From positions 838,501 to 902,500 of the forward strand of contig NZ_AP023081.1 in NCBI RefSeq assembly GCF_026072635.1: a DNA stretch of 64,000 nt, given 5' to 3'. The stretch is from Pseudomonas solani (lineage in GTDB: Bacteria; Pseudomonadota; Gammaproteobacteria; Pseudomonadales; Pseudomonadaceae). Each line of letters starts with the position of its first letter. Within the stretch, counting starts at the first letter, position 1. Positions 8,310-16,551 of this stretch are shown in pieces. The position numbers were made by a program, and so were the translations under genes. A model generated the notes under the pieces. The model made no database searches. It was not told the origin of the DNA and was given only the letters and a program-made list of their open reading frames with translations.

Positions 8310-9446
8310 TTACTTCTTCTCTCTCAGGTCGAACTGGCGGATTGTCTTATGGATGAAAATCACATCGTAGACACCATCCACACCGGTGGGGCGTATTGCG
8401 ATTCGCTCGCCCAATAACCCACCACCGACGAACCGGCTTTTCCCTTTGAATTGCACCTGTCCGGTTCCCCCTACCTTGAGCACCTTGTCCTCCGGCTCGT
8501 ACTCGATTTCCGGCAATTGCTCCGGGTACGCCCTTAGGCTTGGCTGATAGCGCGATATCGGTGGTAACTGGCCCAGCGCCTCATGAGGTCGTTGTTGGTT
8601 GTACTGGTCTCGCCATTGGTCCATCACGCGCTGGCAGTGCTCCATGTCACTGAAGCTGCGATGCAGCAGCTCATGCTTGAGGGTTTGATGGAAACGCTCA
8701 AGCTTGCCTTGGGTCTGTGGGTGGTAAGGGCGGCTATGACTGACGTCGATGCCTAGGCGCATCAGCCAGACCTCCATCGCAGATAGGCCGCCCTCGATGT
8801 TTGAGCCCCAGGGCGGGCCGTTGTCGGCCGTTATCCGGCATGGCAGCCCATAGCGACGGAAAACCGTGGCCAGCTTGGGGCGCACCAGCTCCAGGCGTTC
8901 CCCTTCACAGCCCTCCAGGCAGAGCGCAAAGCGTGAATGGTCATCGAGTACCGTCAGCGGGTGGCAACGTGGTGAGTTGCGGTCCGAAAGATGGAAGTTG
9001 CCCTTGAAGTCGATCTGCCAGAGCTCGTTTGGCCGCTTGTGCTCGTAGCGATGGGTAGCTGGCGCCTGTACGTCCTCGGCGTGATAGCGCACCTGGCAGC
9101 CATGGCGCCGAAGAATCGCATCGAGGGTGCTGTGATGAGGGCGATCCATGGCCTTTGGCAACAGATGGAGCAGCTTGCGAGCGCCCCAATAAGGGAATTG
9201 GTGATGCAGGCGCACCACCTCTCGCTCCAGCTCGGCGCTGCTGCGTCCAGGACTCGTCAGCGGACGACGGGACTGATCCTGCAGGCCGGAATCCCCCAGT
9301 TCTTGATATCGCTCCAGCCATTTGTAAGCCGTCTTGGGGCTGATGCCATAGCGTCGACAGAGCTCCCGGATGTTGCTCTGCGGGTGTTGGGCCAACAGTA
9401 CGAATTCACGTCGTATCGACATGGTGGTGCACTCCTGCCACGGCAT
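8310..9446 (-). CDS. IS481-family DDE transposase
   Basis: A 378-residue cut-and-paste transposase. An N-terminal helix-turn-helix region (NIRELCRRYGISPKTAYKWL, about residues 25-45) is followed by an rve/RNase H-like catalytic core. Its acidic triad is visible as QIDFKG, TADNGPP and GKLERFHQTLK, with the typical HSRPYHPQTQGKLERFHQ block. Two starts are possible: ATG 9446 (GAGGAG 8 bases upstream) and ATG 9422 (AGGAG 9 bases upstream, giving MSIRREFVL); the second resembles the usual N-terminus. No frameshift is seen, so the protein should be functional. Confidence 0.95.
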   Translation of the reverse strand: MPWQECTTMSIRREFVLLAQHPQSNIRELCRRYGISPKTAYKWLERYQELGDSGLQDQSRRPLTSPGRSSAELEREVVRLHHQFPYWGARKLLHLLPKAMDRPHHSTLDAILRRHGCQVRYHAEDVQAPATHRYEHKRPNELWQIDFKGNFHLSDRNSPRCHPLTVLDDHSRFALCLEGCEGERLELVRPKLATVFRRYGLPCRITADNGPPWGSNIEGGLSAMEVWLMRLGIDVSHSRPYHPQTQGKLERFHQTLKHELLHRSFSDMEHCQRVMDQWRDQYNQQRPHEALGQLPPISRYQPSLRAYPEQLPEIEYEPEDKVLKVGGTGQVQFKGKSRFVGGGLLGERIAIRPTGVDGVYDVIFIHKTIRQFDLREKK

Positions 9447-9486
9447 CGCTCGAACTCCTCTTCGAAGGATTCCGTAAGCCTAAATG

Positions 9487-9535
9487 CGTTACCTATGTCT
9501 CCCGACACCTGTCACCTATGTCCCCCGGCTGAACA
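9487..9535 (-). repeat. IS right terminal inverted repeat
   Basis: A 49-bp end, reading on the minus strand TGTTCAGCCGGGGGACATAG and so on. It is the partner of 8249-8297. The CGCGG target duplication follows at 9536-9540. Confidence 0.9.
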
Positions 9536-9580
9536 CGCGGCACACCCTACGGCACGCGCTCATGCTGTTGGGTCCTCAGA

Positions 9581-9622
9581 GCGGCGGCGCTATGCGCCGC
9601 TTGGCGACTGAAGTCGCCCCTG
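9581..9622. repeat. Palindromic repeat, family A (GGCGACTTCAGTCGCC type)
   Basis: Contains GGCGCTATGCGCCGC followed by GGCGACTGAAGTCGCC, two adjacent small palindromes. The same double palindrome occurs at 18500-18540, 30776-30817, 36382-36424 and 41110-41146, with a divergent form near 32023-32065. All copies are intergenic. Confidence 0.85.
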
Positions 9623-9660
9623 CAGGCCCCTACATATCTGTGCGGAGCGCAGGCAAAAAG

Positions 9661-10689
9661 CTAGGCGCCGGGCGTATCGGCTACCAGCCCCACCTGGTTG
9701 CGGCCGTTGTTCTTGGCCATGTACAGCCCCTGGTCGGCGCGGTCCACCAGCAACAGCGACACCTGGCCGGTCTTGGGCGTCAGGGTCGAGACGCCAATGC
9801 TCACACTCAGCGAGGCTCCGTCCTGGGGCAGGTCATGGGGGATGCCCAGGGCCTCCACCGCACGCCGGACCTTTTCCGCCAGCAGGCGCGCGCCGCCGCT
9901 GGAGGTGCCCGGCAGCACCATGGCGAACTCCTCACCGCCATAGCGCGCAGCCAGGTCGGAGGAGCGCGTACAGGATTCGCGCAGGGTTTCGGCCACTCGG
10001 CGCAGGGCGTCGTCCCCGGCGATATGGCCGAAGTGGTCGTTGTAGCCCTTGAAGTAGTCCACATCGATCATCAGCAGCGACAGCGAGGTCTGTTCACGGA
10101 AGGCACGGCGCCATTCCATTTCCAGGTACTCATCGAAGTGGCGGCGGTTGGACAGCCCGGTGAGGCCGTCGGAGTTCATCAGGCGCTGCAGCACCAGGTT
10201 GGCTTCCAGCAGCTGCTGCTGGCTCTCGCGCAGGGCGCGGTAGGCCTCGTCGCGCTGCTGCAGGGCGAGGTAGGAGCGGGAGTGGTAGCGGATGCGCGCC
10301 ACCAGCTCGATGGTGTCGGGCAGCTTGACCAGGTAATCGTTGGCGCCGGCGGCGAATGCGGTGCTCTTGATCGCTGCATCGTCACGGGTGGACAGCACGA
10401 TGATGGGGATGTCACGCAGCTCGGCGGCGGCTCGATAGTCGGCCAGCAGGCTGATGCCGTCGACGCCGGGCATCACCAGGTCCTGGAGGATCACCGTCGG
10501 GCGTATCTGCCGGGCAACCTCGACGGCCGTCAGCGGGTCCGCGCAGAAATGGAAATCGATTCCGGCCTCATCGGCCAGGGCGCGGCGCAGGGCCTCTCCG
10601 ATCATCGCCTGATCATCGACCAGCAGCACCATCACCTTATTCTCGGTGAACGAGTACGTTTCGGCCTGATTGCGATAGGGGTAATGCAT
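9661..10689 (-). CDS. wspR: WspR, response-regulator diguanylate cyclase
   Basis: Makes c-di-GMP when phosphorylated by WspE. Residues about 18-140 form a receiver domain with phosphoacceptor Asp70 (VILQDLVMPGVDG), the same number as in P. aeruginosa WspR. A helical linker leads to the GGDEF domain with signature YGGEEF. An RxxD product-inhibition site (RSSD) lies five residues before it. Protein length from ATG 10689 is 342; GGAG sits 6 bases upstream. The long in-frame extension upstream of this ATG is not coding. A terminator-like hairpin separates it from wspF, so it probably has its own promoter. Confidence 0.96.
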   Translation of the reverse strand: MHYPYRNQAETYSFTENKVMVLLVDDQAMIGEALRRALADEAGIDFHFCADPLTAVEVARQIRPTVILQDLVMPGVDGISLLADYRAAAELRDIPIIVLSTRDDAAIKSTAFAAGANDYLVKLPDTIELVARIRYHSRSYLALQQRDEAYRALRESQQQLLEANLVLQRLMNSDGLTGLSNRRHFDEYLEMEWRRAFREQTSLSLLMIDVDYFKGYNDHFGHIAGDDALRRVAETLRESCTRSSDLAARYGGEEFAMVLPGTSSGGARLLAEKVRRAVEALGIPHDLPQDGASLSVSIGVSTLTPKTGQVSLLLVDRADQGLYMAKNNGRNQVGLVADTPGA

Positions 10690-10779
10690 AACTTTCTCCA
10701 GGCCTACAGGCCTCACACGACACGCAGACAACCTCTGTGCACGGCCAATGATAATGCGCGGCACGGGTACGCCGCCGCC

Positions 10780-10801
10780 AAAAAAACGAGCCGCCCGGCT
10801 T
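10780..10801 (-). terminator. Possible intrinsic terminator between wspF and wspR
   Basis: On the minus strand AGCC-GGGC-GGCT is followed by CGTTTTTTT (the A-run at 10780-10786). The stem is only 4-5 bp, so termination is likely partial. It lies in the 181-bp gap between the wspF stop and the wspR start. Confidence 0.45.
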
Positions 10802-10870
10802 GCACCGTCGATGCCCCGGGCTGCACGAACGCACCAAGACCCGACCGCAGCGCCCCGGCCCGAGAAACCA

Positions 10871-11860
10871 TCAACGCGAGAACGCCTCCACGAGCCTGGG
10901 TGCGATCCGCTGCAAGGGCAGGATCTCCACGGCCGCATCCAGCGCCGCCGCAGCCTTGGGCATGCCGTATACGGCGCTGCTGGCCTGGTCCTGGGCGATG
11001 GTGAGGAAGCCCCTTTCACGCATGGCCTTCAGCCCCTGCGCGCCATCGCGGCCCATGCCGGTGAGCAGCACGCCCACCGCCTCGCCCCGCCAATGCGCCA
11101 CCAGGCTGTCGAAGAACACATCGATGGAGGGGCGGTATACATGGCTGCGGGGCTCTTCGGTATAGGCCAGTTCACCGTTGCGCAGTAGGCGCATATGGTT
11201 ATTGGTACCCGCCAGCAATACCTGGCCGGGCTGCGGCGGCTCGCCCTCGCGAGCCAGGCGTACAGGCAGGCTGGACTCGCTGCCCAGCCACTCGGCCATG
11301 CCGGCGGCGAAGGTTTCGTCGACGTGCTGCACCAGCATCACCGCCGGCGCGAAGCCGGCCGGCAACTGCTTGAGCAACTGCGCCAGGGACGCGGGCCCGC
11401 CGGCCGAGGCACCGATGGCCACCAACTGCCGGCACGAGGGCTCGCGAGCCCCGCGGCTGCCCACGCGCTGGCCGATCAGCCAGCCGATGTTCTGGATCTT
11501 GCGCAGCAACGCCGCTGCGTCGCGCTCGTGGTCGGTGCCCAGCGCGGGCGTGTCCACCGCATCCAGGGCGCCGTGGCCCATGGCCTCGAACACGCGATGG
11601 ATGTTCTGTTCCTTGTCTACGGTGACGATGAGGATCGCGCAGGGCGACTGGGCCATGATCCGCCGGGTCGCCTCGGTACCGTCCATCTCCGGCATCAGCA
11701 GGTCCATCAGCACCAGGTCCGGAGTGTCCTCCTGGCAGAAGCGCACCGCTTCGGCGCCGTTGCCGGCGATCCAGACGATCTGGTGGGCCGGTTCGCGGGC
11801 CAGGGCCCGGCGCAGCGCTTCCACCGCCAGGGGCATGTCGTTGGCGATCCCTATCCTCAT
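10871..11860 (-). CDS. wspF: WspF, CheB-type methylesterase / response regulator
   Basis: Removes methyl groups from the WspA receptor and so resets Wsp signalling; loss in other pseudomonads locks the pathway on and gives wrinkly colonies. Residues 1-120 form a receiver domain with Asp53 (LVLMDLLMPEMDG). The C-terminal CheB catalytic domain has the Ser motif AIGASAGGPASL and the later GMGRDGAQGLKAM. Length is 329 residues. It overlaps wspE by 4 bases (ATGA), so it is translationally coupled. No frameshift or stop is seen, so the negative arm looks intact here. Confidence 0.95.
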   Translation of the reverse strand: MRIGIANDMPLAVEALRRALAREPAHQIVWIAGNGAEAVRFCQEDTPDLVLMDLLMPEMDGTEATRRIMAQSPCAILIVTVDKEQNIHRVFEAMGHGALDAVDTPALGTDHERDAAALLRKIQNIGWLIGQRVGSRGAREPSCRQLVAIGASAGGPASLAQLLKQLPAGFAPAVMLVQHVDETFAAGMAEWLGSESSLPVRLAREGEPPQPGQVLLAGTNNHMRLLRNGELAYTEEPRSHVYRPSIDVFFDSLVAHWRGEAVGVLLTGMGRDGAQGLKAMRERGFLTIAQDQASSAVYGMPKAAAALDAAVEILPLQRIAPRLVEAFSR

Positions 11861-14130
11861 CCCTGCGCCTCCCCGATCAGCACGACCACCGCATCCAGCA
11901 ACGCCTCGTCGTGGAAACTGGCCTTGGCCAGATAATAGTCGGCACCGGCGTCCAGGCCACGGCGCCGGTCCTCTTCACGGTCCTTGTAGGACACCACCAT
12001 CACCGGCAGTGATTGCAGGCGGCTGTCGCGGCGCACCAGGGTCACCAGCTCGATACCGTCCATGCGCGGCATGTCGATGTCGGTGATCAGCAGGTCGAAG
12101 GCTTCGGAGCGCAGGGCGTTCCAGCCGTCCATGCCGTCCACCGCCACCGCCACCTCGTAGCCACGGCCGAGCAGCAGCTTGCGCTCCAGTTCGCGCACGG
12201 TGAGCGAGTCGTCCACCACCAGCACGCGCTTGCGGCGGCTGCCCGCGCCCTGCCGGGCCAGGCCGCCGACGCGCTCCAGGCGGCCACTGCCGAGCAGCTT
12301 GCCCACCGACTTGAGCATGTCCTCGACATCGAGGATCAGCACCGGCGTACCGTCGTCCAGCAGCGCACCGGCGGACACGTCCTGGACCTTGCCCAGACGC
12401 GGGTCCAGCGGCATCACCACCAGGGTGCGCTCGCCGATGAAACGGTCGACCACGATGCCGTAGAGCGCCTCGCGCTCGCGCACCAGCACCACTGCCAAGC
12501 CGTCGCCATCGCTTTCGCCCTCGGGGCGTTGCAGCACCTGGCTGGCGGCCACCAGGCCGACGTGGCGCTCCTCGTGCCAGAAGTGCTGGCGGCCTTCCAG
12601 CTGCACCAGCGCCTCGGCGGGCACCCGGGTCATGCGTTCGATATGGGCCAGGGGGAAGGCATAGGCCTCGCCGCCGATCTCCACCACCAGGCTGCGCACC
12701 ACCGACAGGGTCAGCGGCACCTCCAGGTGGAAGCTGGAGCCCTCGCCCTGGCGCTGCTCCATGCGCACGCCGCCCCGCAGCTGGCGCACCATGTGCTGCA
12801 CCGCGTCCAGGCCGACGCCGCGCCCGGACACCTCGGTGACCTGCTCGCGCATGCTGAAGCCGGGCAGGAAAAGGAAGGCCAGCAGTTCGTCTTCGTCGAG
12901 CCGCGCGCCGGTCTCGACGGTGGCGAAACCACGCTCGATCACCGCGCTGCGCAGGCGCTCCAGGTCGACCCCAGCGCCGTCGTCGCGCAGCTCCAGCACC
13001 AGCATGCCGGCGTGATGACGGGCGCGCAGGAGGATGCGCCCCTCCTCCGGCTTGCCACGCTCGGCCCGCAGTGCCGGGCTTTCGATGCCATGGTCGACGG
13101 CATTGCGCAGCAGGTGGGTCAGCGGCGCTTCGAGCCTCTCCAGCACGTCGCGGTCGACCTGGGTGTTCTCGCCCTCGATATCCAGGCGCACCTGTTTGCC
13201 GAGGCTGCGACCGAGATCGCGCAACATCCGCGCCTGGCCGGCGAGCACGTCGGCGAAGGGGCGCATGCGCGAGGCCAGCGCCGCGTCGTACATCAGCTGG
13301 GCGCGCTGGCCGCCCTGCCAGCCGAACTCGTCGAGATCGGCCATGTGCCGGGCGAGCATCTGCTGGCATTCGCCCAGCAGTTGCCGGGCCTCGGCCAGCA
13401 TGGCGCGGGAGGCCGCATCCATGGCGTCGTCCTGCACCGCCTCGCGCACGCCGTCGAGGGAACGCACGGCGCTGGCCTGCAGGCGCTTGAGGCGTTGCAG
13501 CGAATCCCCCAGGGGCTTGATGCGCTGGAACTCCACCAGCGACTTGCTGGAGATGTCCAGCAGGTGGTCGAGTCGCTCGGCGCTGACCCGCAACACCCGA
13601 TCACGGTTCTCGCCGGCCGCTGGGGCGGATGCCACGGGTTCTTCCTCGGGTGCGGCCACGACGGGCGCCGCCACGGGTTCGGCAGCGGGCTCGGGCCGGG
13701 CCACCGGCTCGCGGGGGGCCACGCGCTGCCCGCTGGCCAGCGCCTGCAGGCGCTCCACCAGGGCGTCGATATCCGCGCGGCCGTCCTTGTCGGCCCAGTC
13801 GGCACCGGCCGCCGAGCCCAGGCGCAGCAGCAGGTCGGAGCCTTGCAGCAGCGCGTCGATATGCTCGGATTGCAGGTGCAGGCGGCCTTCCTGGGCGCCC
13901 ACCAGGCAGTCTTCCATCACGTGGGCGATGCGCACGCCGGCATCGATGCCGACGATGCGCGCCGCGCCCTTGAGCGAGTGGGCGGCGCGCATGCAGGCTT
14001 CCAGCTGGTCGGCCTGGCGCGGGTTGCGCTCCAGCACCATCAGCCCGCTGCCGAGCACCTGGGTCTGCGCCTCGGCCTCCAGCTTGAACAGCTCCAGCAG
14101 CGAGGCATCACGCATCTGGTCCGGGGTCAT
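11857..14130 (-). CDS. wspE: WspE, CheA-type hybrid histidine kinase with receiver
   Basis: The kinase of the Wsp complex, 757 residues from ATG 14130 (MTPDQMRDASLLELF). The N-terminal Hpt domain has phosphorylatable His51 in AAHSLKGAARIVG. A Pro/Ala/Glu-rich linker (about 155-195) precedes the dimerisation and HATPase domains (N box HLLRNAVDHGIES), a CheW-like regulatory domain and a C-terminal receiver (RVLVVDDSLTVREL, LLITDIDMPRMDG). It phosphorylates WspR and WspF. The start overlaps the wspD stop by 4 bases. In-frame sequence upstream of 14130 belongs to the wspD region and is not part of the protein. Confidence 0.95.
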   Translation of the reverse strand: MTPDQMRDASLLELFKLEAEAQTQVLGSGLMVLERNPRQADQLEACMRAAHSLKGAARIVGIDAGVRIAHVMEDCLVGAQEGRLHLQSEHIDALLQGSDLLLRLGSAAGADWADKDGRADIDALVERLQALASGQRVAPREPVARPEPAAEPVAAPVVAAPEEEPVASAPAAGENRDRVLRVSAERLDHLLDISSKSLVEFQRIKPLGDSLQRLKRLQASAVRSLDGVREAVQDDAMDAASRAMLAEARQLLGECQQMLARHMADLDEFGWQGGQRAQLMYDAALASRMRPFADVLAGQARMLRDLGRSLGKQVRLDIEGENTQVDRDVLERLEAPLTHLLRNAVDHGIESPALRAERGKPEEGRILLRARHHAGMLVLELRDDGAGVDLERLRSAVIERGFATVETGARLDEDELLAFLFLPGFSMREQVTEVSGRGVGLDAVQHMVRQLRGGVRMEQRQGEGSSFHLEVPLTLSVVRSLVVEIGGEAYAFPLAHIERMTRVPAEALVQLEGRQHFWHEERHVGLVAASQVLQRPEGESDGDGLAVVLVREREALYGIVVDRFIGERTLVVMPLDPRLGKVQDVSAGALLDDGTPVLILDVEDMLKSVGKLLGSGRLERVGGLARQGAGSRRKRVLVVDDSLTVRELERKLLLGRGYEVAVAVDGMDGWNALRSEAFDLLITDIDMPRMDGIELVTLVRRDSRLQSLPVMVVSYKDREEDRRRGLDAGADYYLAKASFHDEALLDAVVVLIGEAQG

Positions 14131-14807
14131 CCAAGGCTCCTGGCGATGGCTTGCTGCAACATCGATTCGTCCAGCAGGGTGACGCTGCGCCCGCGCCACT
14201 GCACCACGCCGGAAGCGAAGGGCCGCGCCACCTGGGCGGCACCCCGGCCGGCCTCCACCACCGCGCCCAGGGGAATGGCGTGGATGCCGTCCACCTCGTC
14301 CACCGGTGCCACCACCGGGCCGTCGTCGCTGGCGACGATAAGCATGCGCGGTACCACGCGGCGCTCCTGGGCGCCGCCCTGGCCCGGCTCCAGGCCGAGC
14401 ACTTCCACTAGCGACAGGCAGGCCACCAGGGCGCCACGCACATTGGTAACCCCCAACAGCCCGAGGGAGCGCTGGTGCGGCAGGGAGTGGATCAGCGATT
14501 GCGGCGCCACCTCCACCAGTTGCCGAGTGGCCAGGCCGAGCCAGGCGTCGCCAAGGCGGAACACCAGGGTGGAGCGGGTTTCGCCGAGGCTTTCTTCCTC
14601 GGCCGCCTGCTCCTCGTCCAGCTCGCGGTGCAAGGCATAGCGATCCAGCAGGCGGGTGGCGGCGGCAGCGTGCACCTCGCAGTTGCGGCAATGGATGTGT
14701 TCGTGCAGACGCTCGCAGCTCTTGTCGCCATGTACGCCGATGCGGTTCCAGCAGTCGTCGATGGGCGCCTGGGCGTCGTCCAAGCGCAAGGTATGGCTAT
14801 CGATCAT
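14127..14807 (-). CDS. wspD: WspD, CheW-like adaptor
   Basis: A 226-residue scaffold that links the WspA receptor to the WspE kinase. A 75-residue N-terminal extension with a Cys/His cluster (HEHIHCRNCEVHAAAA) precedes the CheW domain (STLVFRLGDAWLGLATRQLVEVAP, GLLGVTNVRGALVACLSL). The extension looks like a possible small metal site; that is inference. It overlaps wspC by 11 bases and wspE by 4. Confidence 0.93.
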   Translation of the reverse strand: MIDSHTLRLDDAQAPIDDCWNRIGVHGDKSCERLHEHIHCRNCEVHAAAATRLLDRYALHRELDEEQAAEEESLGETRSTLVFRLGDAWLGLATRQLVEVAPQSLIHSLPHQRSLGLLGVTNVRGALVACLSLVEVLGLEPGQGGAQERRVVPRMLIVASDDGPVVAPVDEVDGIHAIPLGAVVEAGRGAAQVARPFASGVVQWRGRSVTLLDESMLQQAIARSLG

Positions 14808-16062
14808 GGTCGTTCACTCCACGACTGGCGCGCTCCTGCAAGCGCCGGGCGCCGGCCAGGTCGCCGCGCGCGGCGAGCAGCGCCGCCAGGTGGGCCAGGG
14901 CTTCGGCGTGCCCGGGCTGCAAGTAGAGAGTCTTGCGGTAGTAGTCCTGGGCCTCCTGCTGCTGCCCGGCCACGTCGCAGAGCAACCCGAGCCAGTAGAA
15001 CACCGCTGCCGAGGGGCCGTGGGCCGCCAGGTGGCGCTCGCAGGCGGCGCGGGCTTCGGCACTGCGCCCGGCATTGGCCAGCGTGGCGATCTCCAGCAGT
15101 TCGGCGGCGCCGTCCCGGCCCGGCGCAGGCGCGGGCACCACCGGCCGGGGCGCGCTCGGGGTGTGCAGCGGGCGAGCGAAGGCCGGCGGCGCCTTGGCCT
15201 TCGCCACCGGCGCGGCGGGTCGCGCGGGCGCCACAGTCGGACGCGGTGTAGCGACAACGCGCGGAGCCTGGGCGGTGCCGGGGAGGAAGACGAAGGACTG
15301 CGGCAGATCCAGCGCGCGCATGCCATCCTGGCTCACCAGGCTGGCTTCGGCGGGGCCGACGAACAGCGCGCCCTCGGGACTCATCAGGCGCTTCAGTACC
15401 GCCAGCACCTGGGCCTGGGTGGGCCGGTCGAAATAGATCAGCAGGTTGCGGCAGAAGACGAAATCGTAGGGCGCCTCGCCGGCCAGCAGCCCCGGCGCCA
15501 GCAGGTTGCCGTGGCGGAAGTTCACCTTGCGCCGGACCTGATCGGTGAGGACATAGCCATCCTCGACGACCAGGAAGTGGCGGTCGCGGAAGCCCAGTTC
15601 CTCGCCACGGAACGAATTGCGCCCGTAGACGGCCTGGCGCGCGCGCTCCAGCACCTTCTCGCTGACGTCCAGCGCATCCACCTGGAACAGTGCCGGGGCA
15701 AAGCCTGAATCGAGCAGGGCCATGACGATGGAGTACGGCTCCTCGCCGCTGGAGCAGGGCAGGCTCAGCACTCGCAGCGGGCGCCCGGAGGCGAGGCGCG
15801 GCAGGCGCTCGAAGGCCAGCCGGGCCAGGGCTACGAAAGACTCGGGGTAGCGGAAGAACCAGGTCTCAGGCACTACGACGGCCTCGACCAGGGCCTGCTG
15901 CTCGCCGTGGGACGACTCCAGGCTCAGCCAGTACTCGTCCTCGCCCCGGCAGCCGATGGCCTGCATGCGCAGGCGTATGGCGCGCTCCACCAGCTCACGG
16001 CCGACCGACTCGACATCGAGGCCGATGCGCTCCTTGAGCAGGCGCTCGAAGCGCGAATTCAT
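14797..16062 (-). CDS. wspC: WspC, CheR-type methyltransferase with TPR tail
   Basis: Methylates glutamates of WspA using S-adenosylmethionine. Residues 1-265 form the CheR fold (EVARELVERAIRLRM-like N-domain, then SLPCSSGEEPYSIVMAL as the SAM-binding loop and FDFVFCRNLLIYFD-like AdoMet core). A Pro/Ala-rich linker (about 265-325) joins a C-terminal TPR-like region (AVFYWLGLLCDVAGQQQEAQDYYRKTL and following helices). The length of 421 fits the family. It overlaps wspB by 4 bases and wspD by 11. Confidence 0.94.
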   Translation of the reverse strand: MNSRFERLLKERIGLDVESVGRELVERAIRLRMQAIGCRGEDEYWLSLESSHGEQQALVEAVVVPETWFFRYPESFVALARLAFERLPRLASGRPLRVLSLPCSSGEEPYSIVMALLDSGFAPALFQVDALDVSEKVLERARQAVYGRNSFRGEELGFRDRHFLVVEDGYVLTDQVRRKVNFRHGNLLAPGLLAGEAPYDFVFCRNLLIYFDRPTQAQVLAVLKRLMSPEGALFVGPAEASLVSQDGMRALDLPQSFVFLPGTAQAPRVVATPRPTVAPARPAAPVAKAKAPPAFARPLHTPSAPRPVVPAPAPGRDGAAELLEIATLANAGRSAEARAACERHLAAHGPSAAVFYWLGLLCDVAGQQQEAQDYYRKTLYLQPGHAEALAHLAALLAARGDLAGARRLQERASRGVNDHDR

Positions 16063-16550
16063 GATGCGGCCTCCGCATCGGTGGGGAACAGCAGTGCGCG
16101 CGCCTCTTCACCGAGCAGCTCGGCGACCTCGACACGCTGCACCAGCCCTTGTGCACTGCGGAAAACCGGCCCCAGGTAACGCGCTTCGCCCCCATCGAGC
16201 CCGTAGTCCTGGAATGCCTCGGGTTGGCAGCGCAGGGTCTCGGTGGCCTGTTCCAGGATCAGGCCGAGACTGTGCCCGGCATAACGCACCATCACCAGCC
16301 GGGTGCTGGTGCGCGGGCGGGCGGGCTCGCCGAAAGCCAGGGCGCCGAGATCAAGCACCGGAACCGGCGAGCCGCGCCAGTCGAAAACGCCGGCCACCCA
16401 GGTGGGCGCTCCGGCCACGCGCTTGAGCTGGCGCAGGGGCATCACCTCCAGTACGTCGCGTACGTCCAGGGCGTAGCGGTCGCTGCCCATGCCGAACAGC
16501 AGGTACAGCCGCCCCCGTCGCGGCTGCTGGCGAGTCGTGCGGATCGTCAT
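16059..16550 (-). CDS. wspB: WspB, CheW-like adaptor
   Basis: A second CheW-domain adaptor, 163 residues from ATG 16550 (MTIRTTRQQPRRG). CheW features: LYLLFGMGSDRYALDVRDV, LKRVAGAPTWVAGVFDWRG and VLDLGALAFGEPA. WspB and WspD are thought to be partly distinct in where they place the receptor complex. It starts 1 base after the wspA stop and ends with a 4-base overlap into wspC. The longer open frame running up to about 17006 is a shadow of wspA. Confidence 0.93.
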   Translation of the reverse strand: MTIRTTRQQPRRGRLYLLFGMGSDRYALDVRDVLEVMPLRQLKRVAGAPTWVAGVFDWRGSPVPVLDLGALAFGEPARPRTSTRLVMVRYAGHSLGLILEQATETLRCQPEAFQDYGLDGGEARYLGPVFRSAQGLVQRVEVAELLGEEARALLFPTDAEAAS

Positions 16551-16551
16551 A

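Larger units (their letters stand above)
8249..9535 (-). mobile_element. IS481-family insertion sequence, apparently complete
   Basis: A 1287-bp element. Its ends are 49-bp imperfect inverted repeats beginning TGTT(T/C)AGCCGGG, about 39 of 49 positions matching. Each end contains two tandem versions of a CGGG..ACAT.GGT.AC motif. It is flanked by a 5-bp direct repeat CGCGG (8244-8248 and 9536-9540), the target-site duplication. The TGT terminus and the single transposase fit the IS481 family. The intact ends and open frame suggest it is recent and could be active. Confidence 0.92.

Noticed and set aside
8249..9535. IS end placed at the inner TGTCGGGGGACATGGGTAAC repeats (8277 and about 9508)
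   Set aside because: The inner repeats are only half of each end; the outer TGTT(T/C)AGCCGGG ends are also inverted repeats and are the ones flanked by a matching 5-bp direct repeat.
12013..14640. 875-residue open frame opposite wspE and wspD
   Set aside because: Antisense shadow of conserved chemosensory genes.
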